Source of the DNA: Acidobacteriota bacterium
GTDB lineage: Bacteria; Acidobacteriota; Blastocatellia; Pyrinomonadales; Pyrinomonadaceae
Length of the DNA: 10,608 bases
Assembly (NCBI GenBank): GCA_023415725.1
Contig: JAEZJR010000331.1
Location: 1-10,608 of the forward strand
Direction: 5' to 3'
Positions 1-5,913 of the stretch are shown piece by piece. The first letter of the stretch is position 1; each line of letters opens with the position of its first letter. The notes under the pieces are model-generated. The model had not been told where the DNA came from. It ran no database searches and saw only the letters and a list, made by a program, of their open reading frames with translations. The position numbers were made by a program, and so were the translations under genes.

Positions 1-45
1 GCCCGACGGTGTGGGAAAACCCTGTATTAAGGTAGGTGTGGGAGC

Positions 46-315
46 TTAACCAGCTACGATGATGCCGCAGGTTTCCTGCTGGGCACCTGCAACGATGATC
101 CCGCCTGAAACGTATTGGGCAGCAGCCGTGATTCCGGCAACGATGATCCCGCCGAGATCTGTGGACGTGTCGGTGCACGGGTCGTCACTCGAGGTCGTCA
201 TCGCGGCGGCATCGGTCCTACCGGCTACGATGATACCTGCGTGCGTGAAGGTCGCACCGAAAGACAATACTGCGAACATTGTGGCGGCTGTGATATATCC
301 TTTAATATTTTTCAT
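46..315 (-). CDS. Small exported protein with four GIIVAG repeats
   Basis: I do not recognise this as a named family. The 89-residue protein has a Sec signal peptide: a Lys-containing n-region (MKNIK), a hydrophobic core at about residues 7-23, and THA at 24-26 as a likely signal peptidase I site. Cleavage there would leave a 63-residue mature chain starting with GIIVAG. The hexapeptide recurs at residues 27-32, 56-61, 72-77 and 84-89, the last copy being the exact C-terminus. Spacers are 23, 10 and 6 residues, rich in Ala, Thr, Ser and Asp. There are two cysteines, at 47 and 83. The ATG at 315 was chosen because AGGAG (327-323) lies 7 nt upstream and the signal peptide starts there; the frame stays open to 435, but that extension would bury the signal peptide. 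Repeated beta-branched hydrophobic segments suggest self-assembly or a multi-copy peptide precursor; both are inference. It is divergent from the GGDEF-EAL gene. Confidence 0.8.
   Translation of the reverse strand: MKNIKGYITAATMFAVLSFGATFTHAGIIVAGRTDAAAMTTSSDDPCTDTSTDLGGIIVAGITAAAQYVSGGIIVAGAQQETCGIIVAG
50..235 (-). repeat. Four in-frame coding repeats (GIIVAG units)
   Basis: The plus-strand core ACGATGAT occurs at 56-63, 92-99, 140-147 and 227-234, at intervals of 36, 48 and 87 bp, all multiples of three. Read on the minus strand each is the Ile-Ile-Val part of a GIIVAG unit. The isoleucine codons are all ATC, while the first Gly, Val, Ala and last Gly codons vary at the third position (GGT/GGG/GGC, GTA/GTT, GCC/GCA/GCT, GGT/GGA). 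The peptide is unchanged across copies although the DNA has drifted. Confidence 0.85.
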
Positions 316-702
316 TTCTCTTCTCCTGGGTTTCTCAAATCTGGAGCTTTCCGCCCCTCGCTGCTCCCTATAGTTCAAGGCGCGTGCCAAAGCCATATGA
401 AATAAAACCCGGCAACGCAACTCTTGTGTTCTCAATAGTTTAGAGAGAATCGTTGATTTGTAGGATCATCATAAAATAGTTTTCGAAAGTGCATACCTAG
501 TAGCCACCAATGGCGTTTCTGTAGGCTAACTGTTGCAATTACGCTACTTATCCCGTTGGTAAGCTCGTATACAGTCGCCAACTGTTACCGAAGTATCCAA
601 TCCGTTCTGGTATTTCTAAAAAAATATCTGGATTATCACCTGAATAGGTGTTAAACTTCGTTTGGCCGGTCACGTCACCTTTGCTGGCCAATTTCCCACA
701 AC
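316..702. other. Intergenic region between divergent genes; no gene seen
   Basis: This 387-bp stretch separates the minus-strand GIIVAG gene from the plus-strand GGDEF-EAL gene and should hold promoters for both, but I find no convincing -35/-10 pair. A weak minus-strand candidate is TTGCGT and TATGGC with a 17-nt spacer, around 392-420. A small inverted repeat, CACCT-GAAT-AGGTG, lies at 637-650, about 50 bp before the GGDEF-EAL start, and TTGGCC/GGCCAA arms lie at 662-667 and 686-691; either could be an operator. GC(T/C)AACTGTT occurs twice, at 525-534 and 577-586. Short open frames here lack ribosome sites and I do not call them genes. Confidence 0.45.
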
Positions 703-2976
703 ATGGCGTCCCACACAGCCTGGCCCCTTCCCTTTATGAGATCGGAGCGATTCTCTAACCTTTCTAAGGCGACTGTCATCGCAGTTGGCGCAGTATGTTT
801 ACTGTCCGCTACTTTGACGGTTCGTTTTGCATCGCTCGATTTCGGATTCTTGATATTGCTGGCGTTCGGCGTGCTCGTTGCTCCTCGAATGACGCTTACC
901 TTGCCCCGTTCGAAATTTGCTATTAGCTTCGCGGATGCATTGGTTCTGCTGACTTTCCTCAGGTACGGCGGACAGGCCGCAATTCTCCTCACGGCGGTGG
1001 AAATGTCAGCGAACTGCCTCTACATAAGGTCAAGGGGTTTCGTCTTCGGTCGCATGATGATCCCGGCGAACATCGCGATAAATGTTGTCGCCACCACTGC
1101 TACGTTTGGGGTTTGGTCAGCCATCCAATCGGTCGATGCTACACGGTTCGACCTATCGAAAACTCAGCACCTCATAACCGTCATCGGCTGTCTCGCGATA
1201 ACGCAGTTCCTGGTCTCGTCTTTGGCTGCCGCCATTTTTCAGGCACTTAAGGATCAATCCAATTTTTGGGAAACGTGGAAGCGCGATTGCTTCTCGAGCT
1301 CGATGTCCCACATTGTGGGTGCTGGCTTGGCCGGACTGGTTTATAAACTCATCAACTACGGTGACATCGTTACTGCAGCCATCACCGGCACCGGCGTCGT
1401 GGTTGCATTCCTGAATTACCGGCAGTCGATAAATGAGATAAACCGTGCGATCGCGCAAGTTGAGGAAGCAGAACGACAAAAGGCCGAGACTGAGCGTACT
1501 CGCCGGCTTGAAGCCGAGGAATTCGCACAGCAATTAAGCATCTCGTTGACGAAAGAGGAGCAGGCGAATAAAGCCCTACGCAAGAGCGAGCGAGACTTTC
1601 AACACGCCGCTCTTCACGACTCTCTTACCGGCTTGGCGAACAGGAAACAGTTCGGCGATGTCCTGCGGCGCATGATCGCGGATTATAAGGTTGATCCGTC
1701 CGCCGAATTTCAGGTCTTGTTCCTTGATATTCGAAGCTTTAAGAACATCAATGACACGCTCGGGCACACGATCGGCGACAAGGTTCTAACCATCGCCGCG
1801 AAGCGATTCGTTAGAATGCTCGACCCGAGAGACGTTGTTGCTCGCATCGGCGGCGACGAATTTGCGATCATCCTTCGCGGACTCGGTTCAACGGCGAAGG
1901 CGCAAAAGGTCGCCCGTCGGATATACCAGAACATCACGCAGCCGTTTTCCCTTAGCGGTAATCGCATCTCGGTCGACGTGAATATCGGCATCGCGCCTTG
2001 CGATGCGGAGTACGACACCCCTGAAGAGATCCTCCGCGATGCTGATATCGCGATGCATTACGCGAAGGAAAAAAATAACGGCCTAGCGGTTTTCACTAAG
2101 GAACTCCGTGCCCGCTTCCTGGAGCGCGTACGGTTTGAAATGGATCTCCGGCATGCAGCGGACCGTGGCGAGCTTTCACTTCATTATCAGCCCATAATTT
2201 CTCTGAGCGATGGTCGTCTTATCGGGTTTGAGGCACTGCTGCGTTGGCATCACAACGAATTCGGGATGATACCTCCTAGTAAGTTCATCCCGATTGCCGA
2301 GGATTCCGGGTTGATCAAACCGATAACGGCATGGATCCTCGAAGAGGCATGCAGGCAGCTCGCAAAATGGCAGAAGATCGGTCCGGATTACGCCGGGCTG
2401 ATCGTCAGCGTGAACATCTCCGGCAAACATCTATCGGACAACGACCTGGTGATCGATGTCGAGAACGCACTAAGCGCCTCGAGGGTCGCAGCCGCCACGC
2501 TCAAGCTCGAAGTCACGGAAAGCGCTGCAATGGAAAACCCGGAGCACTCCATCAACATGCTCAATGAGCTGAAGAGTCTCGGCGTGCAATTGAGCATTGA
2601 TGACTTCGGAACAGGCTACTCGAGCCTCAGCTACCTACATCGGCTTCCATTCGACACTCTCAAGATCGATCGTTCGTTCGTGTACACCGTCGGTGAGAGC
2701 GGCGAGAACTCAGAGATCCTGCAGACGATCATATCGCTCGCGAAGAATTTGAGAATGCGGGTCGTCGCCGAAGGTATCGAGACCGAGAATCAACTTTCCC
2801 TGCTGCAGAATCTGGGTTGCGATTACGGGCAGGGCTTCCTTATCGCTAAACCGAAGGCACGCGAGGAAACTGAAACACTCCTTTACCAGAGGCCCGCGTG
2901 GCTTCCGCAGGAACAGATCCAGTCAGTCGGTTCGGTTTCGAATACATCAGTAAGCGAGCAGATACACGTGTTCTAA
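703..2976 (+). CDS. Membrane-anchored GGDEF-EAL cyclic-di-GMP enzyme
   Basis: This 757-residue protein is predicted to make and/or break down the second messenger cyclic di-GMP. Residues about 20-240 are hydrophobic and form roughly six or seven membrane helices of no family I can name, followed by a charged coiled coil (about 240-300). The GGDEF domain (about 304-465) has D342, N350, D359 and the signature GGDEF at 383-387. The inhibitory I-site position reads DPRD (374-377) instead of RxxD, so product inhibition is probably absent. The EAL domain (about 480-730) keeps the catalytic set: E510 (EALLRW), N571, E603, D633-D634 (DDFGTGYSS), K654, E690 and Q710. Both activities therefore look possible; whether one dominates cannot be told. 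The start is uncertain: neither ATG 703 nor ATG 736 has a clear Shine-Dalgarno site, and the frame is closed upstream at 652. The peptidase gene follows closely and may be co-transcribed. Confidence 0.93.
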   Translation: MASHTAWPLPFMRSERFSNLSKATVIAVGAVCLLSATLTVRFASLDFGFLILLAFGVLVAPRMTLTLPRSKFAISFADALVLLTFLRYGGQAAILLTAVEMSANCLYIRSRGFVFGRMMIPANIAINVVATTATFGVWSAIQSVDATRFDLSKTQHLITVIGCLAITQFLVSSLAAAIFQALKDQSNFWETWKRDCFSSSMSHIVGAGLAGLVYKLINYGDIVTAAITGTGVVVAFLNYRQSINEINRAIAQVEEAERQKAETERTRRLEAEEFAQQLSISLTKEEQANKALRKSERDFQHAALHDSLTGLANRKQFGDVLRRMIADYKVDPSAEFQVLFLDIRSFKNINDTLGHTIGDKVLTIAAKRFVRMLDPRDVVARIGGDEFAIILRGLGSTAKAQKVARRIYQNITQPFSLSGNRISVDVNIGIAPCDAEYDTPEEILRDADIAMHYAKEKNNGLAVFTKELRARFLERVRFEMDLRHAADRGELSLHYQPIISLSDGRLIGFEALLRWHHNEFGMIPPSKFIPIAEDSGLIKPITAWILEEACRQLAKWQKIGPDYAGLIVSVNISGKHLSDNDLVIDVENALSASRVAAATLKLEVTESAAMENPEHSINMLNELKSLGVQLSIDDFGTGYSSLSYLHRLPFDTLKIDRSFVYTVGESGENSEILQTIISLAKNLRMRVVAEGIETENQLSLLQNLGCDYGQGFLIAKPKAREETETLLYQRPAWLPQEQIQSVGSVSNTSVSEQIHVF

Positions 2977-3003
2977 AAGGCCAAGACAATTGGCTAAACA
3001 TTA

Positions 3004-3055
3004 TTCGGGCTTTATAATCATCGAAACACTCCGTTCGATGAGGATAAAGCCCGAA
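3004..3055 (+). promoter_or_regulatory. Large interrupted hairpin abutting the peptidase ATG
   Basis: TTCGGGCTTTAT (3004-3015) is the exact reverse complement of ATAAAGCCCGAA (3044-3055). Inside it TCATCGAA (3018-3025) pairs exactly with TTCGATGA (3034-3041). The two stems are separated by a 2x2 internal loop (AA/GG) and closed by an 8-nt loop, giving 20 paired positions in 52 nt. The last base lies directly before ATG 3056, and the weak AGGA ribosome site (3041-3044) is partly inside the structure. No T-run follows, so it is not a normal intrinsic terminator. Possible roles are translation control of the peptidase, an mRNA processing or stabilising element, or a REP-like repeat. Confidence 0.7.
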
Positions 3056-5179
3056 ATGTTTAGAAAAGGAATACTCTCCGTTGCATTGGTATCTCTCTTT
3101 GCCGGGATCATGCCTGCCCAGAAGGGCATATCGTATCCGCAGGCCAAGAAGGTAGAACAGGTCGATAACTACCACGGCGTTTCCGTCCCTGATCCGTATA
3201 GGTGGATGGAGAATACGACATCTGCGGATGCCCAGGCGTGGGTCGAATCCCAAAACAAGATAACTAACGCTTATCTGGCCACGATCCCGGAGCGAGAGAA
3301 GATCAAAGCTCGCTTGACCGAACTCTGGAATTACGAGCGTTACGGTGCACCGGCAAAGATCGCTGACGGATTTTACATTTACACAAAGAACGACGGGCTC
3401 CAAAACCAAAGCGTTTGGTATAGGGCCAAGTCAATCGACGATACGGGCACAGTATTCTTCGATCCGAACAAACTCGCGGCGGACGGCACTGCCGCCCTCA
3501 GCGGATCGTCGTTCACGGACGACGGAAAGCTGTGGGCGTACGGCATTGCTAAGTCCGGCTCCGACCGAACTGAGTGGAAGGTAATGAACACCGAAACAGG
3601 TGAACATCTTCCCGACACGCTCAGACCAAATCGGCAGGGCGGTGTTTCGTGGCTTAAAGATAATTCCGGTTTCTTCTACAACCGCTTCCCTGACGCGGAA
3701 GAGGGCGCGGAACTCAAGGGCGCGAGTAAATTCCCCAAGATCTATTTTCATAAACTTGGGACGCCGCAATCCGAAGACAAGCTGATCTATGAGCGGCCCG
3801 AGGATGGCGAATTGTTCCTCAGCGGTTTCGTGACTGAGGACGGAAAGTGGTTGGTGATCAATGTCGTAAAGGGAACGCAAAGGATGAATGAGGTCCACTT
3901 CAAAGACCTTTCGGATCCTGATTCGCCGATAGTGCCCTTGGTCGGCGATCGCTTAAATAGCTGGTCCTTCGTCGGAAACGACGGCCCCATTTTTTACCTT
4001 CGCACGGATAAAGACGCCGAGCGTGGAAAGCTTGTGAGCGTGAATGTCCTCGAAAAAGACCGCGCGTGGAAGGAGATCATTCCGCAAGCCGCAGAGACGC
4101 TCGGCGGCGTGCAGATGATCAACGACCAGTTTGTCGCGAATTACCTCAAAGACGCGTATACGCAGATAAAGATCCACGACAAAATCGGCAGGCATGTACG
4201 CGATGTCACTCTTCCGGGAATCGGGTCCGCGGGTGGCTTCGGCGGACGGCAAAAGGACACGGAGACGTTTTACACATTCTCAAGCTACAACGCTCCTCCG
4301 ACCATCTACCGCTACGACATGAAGACCGGCAAGAGCACCCTTTTCCGGCTAGCAAAGGTGAAGTTTAACCCGGACGATTTTGAGGTTAAGCAAGCTTTCT
4401 ACAACAGCAAGGACGGTACGCGTGTGCCGATGTTCATCGTGCACAAGAAGGGTATAAAACTCGATGGCACCAACCCGACGCTGCTGTACGGATACGGCGG
4501 GTTCAATATCTCGCAGACGCCTGGTTTCTCGGTCGGTCGGCTTCCCTGGCTGGAAATGGGCGGTGTGTTCGCCGTTGCCAATATCCGCGGTGGAGCGGAA
4601 TACGGTAAGCAGTGGTGGGCCAACGGCGCGAGGCTGAAGAAGCAGAACACCTTCGATGATTTCATCGCCGCGGCGGAGTGGCTTATCGCGAACAAATATA
4701 CTTCCAACAAGAAGCTTGCGATCCAGGGCGGCTCTAACGGGGGACTGCTTGTCGGGGCCGTATTGAATCAGCGGCCGGACCTGTTCGGGGCTGCCTTACC
4801 AGCGGTCGGAGTGATGGATATGGTACGGTTCACGAAGTTTACCGTCGGGGCGGCATGGAAGTCGGATTACGGGGATCCGGAAGACCCGACCGATTTCAAG
4901 GTGTTGTACGCGTATTCACCTCTGCACAACATCAAGTCTGGCACTAAGTACCCAGCTACTTTAGTCACAACTGCCGACACCGACGACCGCGTCTTCCCTG
5001 CCCACAGCTTTAAGTACGCGGCCGCATTGCAGGCGGCCCAAGCGGGTGACGCACCTGTTCTGATTCGCATCGAAACCAAAGCGGGTCACGGGGCTGGCAA
5101 GCCGACGGCGAAACAGATCGAGGAACAGACCGATATCTATGGTTTTCTTGTGAAAAACCTAGGGATGAAGGTTAAATAG
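3056..5179 (+). CDS. Secreted prolyl oligopeptidase, family S9A
   Basis: Serine peptidase predicted to cut short peptides after proline. From ATG 3056 it is 707 residues, close to the roughly 710 usual for the family. Residues about 1-20 form a signal peptide (FRK, hydrophobic stretch, likely cleavage near PAQ), so it should act in the periplasm or outside the cell. An N-terminal alpha/beta segment containing DPYRWME is followed by the beta-propeller region (about residues 60-420) and the C-terminal alpha/beta hydrolase. The catalytic triad is S560 in GGSNGG, D643 in TDDRV and H678 in AGHGAGK. The substrate-pocket residues Y480 (YGYGGF), W601 (AAW) and R645 (DDR) are conserved, so an active proline-specific enzyme is expected. 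The start is debatable: ATG 3038 and TTG 2990 (with AAAGG nine bases upstream) are in frame; 3056 is chosen for the compact signal peptide. The preceding gene ends at 2976, and the transcript ends at the terminator at 5199-5234. Confidence 0.93.
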   Translation: MFRKGILSVALVSLFAGIMPAQKGISYPQAKKVEQVDNYHGVSVPDPYRWMENTTSADAQAWVESQNKITNAYLATIPEREKIKARLTELWNYERYGAPAKIADGFYIYTKNDGLQNQSVWYRAKSIDDTGTVFFDPNKLAADGTAALSGSSFTDDGKLWAYGIAKSGSDRTEWKVMNTETGEHLPDTLRPNRQGGVSWLKDNSGFFYNRFPDAEEGAELKGASKFPKIYFHKLGTPQSEDKLIYERPEDGELFLSGFVTEDGKWLVINVVKGTQRMNEVHFKDLSDPDSPIVPLVGDRLNSWSFVGNDGPIFYLRTDKDAERGKLVSVNVLEKDRAWKEIIPQAAETLGGVQMINDQFVANYLKDAYTQIKIHDKIGRHVRDVTLPGIGSAGGFGGRQKDTETFYTFSSYNAPPTIYRYDMKTGKSTLFRLAKVKFNPDDFEVKQAFYNSKDGTRVPMFIVHKKGIKLDGTNPTLLYGYGGFNISQTPGFSVGRLPWLEMGGVFAVANIRGGAEYGKQWWANGARLKKQNTFDDFIAAAEWLIANKYTSNKKLAIQGGSNGGLLVGAVLNQRPDLFGAALPAVGVMDMVRFTKFTVGAAWKSDYGDPEDPTDFKVLYAYSPLHNIKSGTKYPATLVTTADTDDRVFPAHSFKYAAALQAAQAGDAPVLIRIETKAGHGAGKPTAKQIEEQTDIYGFLVKNLGMKVK

Positions 5180-5198
5180 GCACGCATCCGTTTCATAG

Positions 5199-5234
5199 AA
5201 AAAAGCCCTCCGACGCATATCGGAGGGCTTTTTT
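5199..5234. terminator. Bidirectional intrinsic terminator
   Basis: A 15-bp perfect inverted repeat, arms 5199-5213 and 5220-5234, has a GCCCTCCGA/TCGGAGGGC core and a 6-nt loop (CGCATA). It is flanked by six As on the left and seven Ts on the right, so it works as a stem plus U-tract on either strand. It lies 19 bp after the peptidase stop and 18 bp after the stop of the convergent lipoprotein gene, ending both transcripts. Confidence 0.95.
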
Positions 5235-5252
5235 TCATTGAATTTCACTTCA

Positions 5253-5807
5253 TCAAAGAAGCTTGAATGATTCAACGAAATCGTTAGCTTCTTTTGCGGA
5301 TACGTTCTCTTTCTTGGTCGCAGCGATCTGAAGTATGTACATTTTTTTGTCCTTTTCTGACCAAAGGACAACTTCTCGAAATGTCATCTTAGCGGGCCCG
5401 ATCTCGATCGTCCGGACGCTGTCTAAGGCTTTTTGGCCGTTGACGGATGTATCCTTTACCACAGTCTCGGGCTCATCATCCCAACCGTTTAGGCCGATCT
5501 TGAGAATTTCGCGTTGGTCTTTGCCCTCTGTCGCAGAACTACCAAGTCCGAGTGCCTGAACTTCATAGCTCCGGTAGTTGTCGGAGCGGTTATCGAACGA
5601 TTTCGAATAGGTATTACCGCTGACAGCAAATTTCGCTTCGCTCTTTTCCTCTTTTACACCGCCGGGGCCGCCCGGGAAATTCACCGTAAACTTTCCTTGC
5701 GGGTCGTTAAACGCACCGCCTGAACCTGATCGCCCGAGCATACTGCATCCGAGCGTCACGCACACCAAAATAGCCGCGACGATTACTACAGAATTACTTG
5801 ATCTCAC
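5253..5807 (-). CDS. PsbP/Mog1-like lipoprotein
   Basis: A 184-residue protein of unknown function. The N-terminus has an arginine, a hydrophobic stretch (about residues 6-19) and TLGC, a slightly imperfect lipobox, so Cys21 is the probable lipidation site and the protein should be anchored in the envelope. The body shows a pattern I associate with PsbP/Mog1-like domains: GKFTVNFPG near the start, a SYEV strand in the middle and a C-terminal YILQIAATKK ... FVESFKL segment. The fold call is from pattern only. The start is the GTG at 5807 because GGAGG (5820-5816) lies 8 nt upstream; the longer frame from TTG 5822 overlaps that ribosome site. It is last in the minus-strand cluster, 106 bp after the CHAT gene, and may be co-transcribed or have its own promoter; I see no clear one. 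Transcription should end at 5199-5234. Confidence 0.85.
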   Translation of the reverse strand: MRSSNSVVIVAAILVCVTLGCSMLGRSGSGGAFNDPQGKFTVNFPGGPGGVKEEKSEAKFAVSGNTYSKSFDNRSDNYRSYEVQALGLGSSATEGKDQREILKIGLNGWDDEPETVVKDTSVNGQKALDSVRTIEIGPAKMTFREVVLWSEKDKKMYILQIAATKKENVSAKEANDFVESFKLL

Positions 5808-5913
5808 GAGATAGTCCTCCAAAATCGCAGGGATTCTTTACTTCACTCCCTAAAGACAAAATGCGGGATCTATTTCGCTTGAGAATCGAATCTTTCGGCA
5901 AATTGTTTGACTG

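Noticed and set aside
8..43. Nine-bp direct repeat GGTGTGGGA at 8-16 and 35-43
   Set aside because: It is short, occurs only twice and lies at the window edge; no CRISPR-like or iteron series follows.
59..373. Plus-strand open frame opposite the GIIVAG gene
   Set aside because: Its repeats are the antisense of the GIIVAG codons, it has no ribosome site, and the other strand has a coherent signal peptide and start.
316..435. N-terminal extension of the GIIVAG protein to position 435
   Set aside because: The added 40 residues are Arg/Glu-rich, have no ribosome site and would place a good signal peptide in mid-protein, whereas ATG 315 has AGGAG at 7 nt.
3004..3055. The hairpin as an intrinsic terminator of the GGDEF-EAL gene
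   Set aside because: No T-run follows the right arm on the plus strand, and the structure leads directly into an ATG.
2846..3409. Long minus-strand frame across the GGDEF-EAL / peptidase junction
   Set aside because: It overlaps well-supported coding sequence on the other strand, has no recognisable domain and no ribosome site.
5808..5822. TTG start at 5822 for the lipoprotein
   Set aside because: It overlaps the GGAGG that ideally serves GTG 5807 and adds acidic residues in front of the signal sequence.
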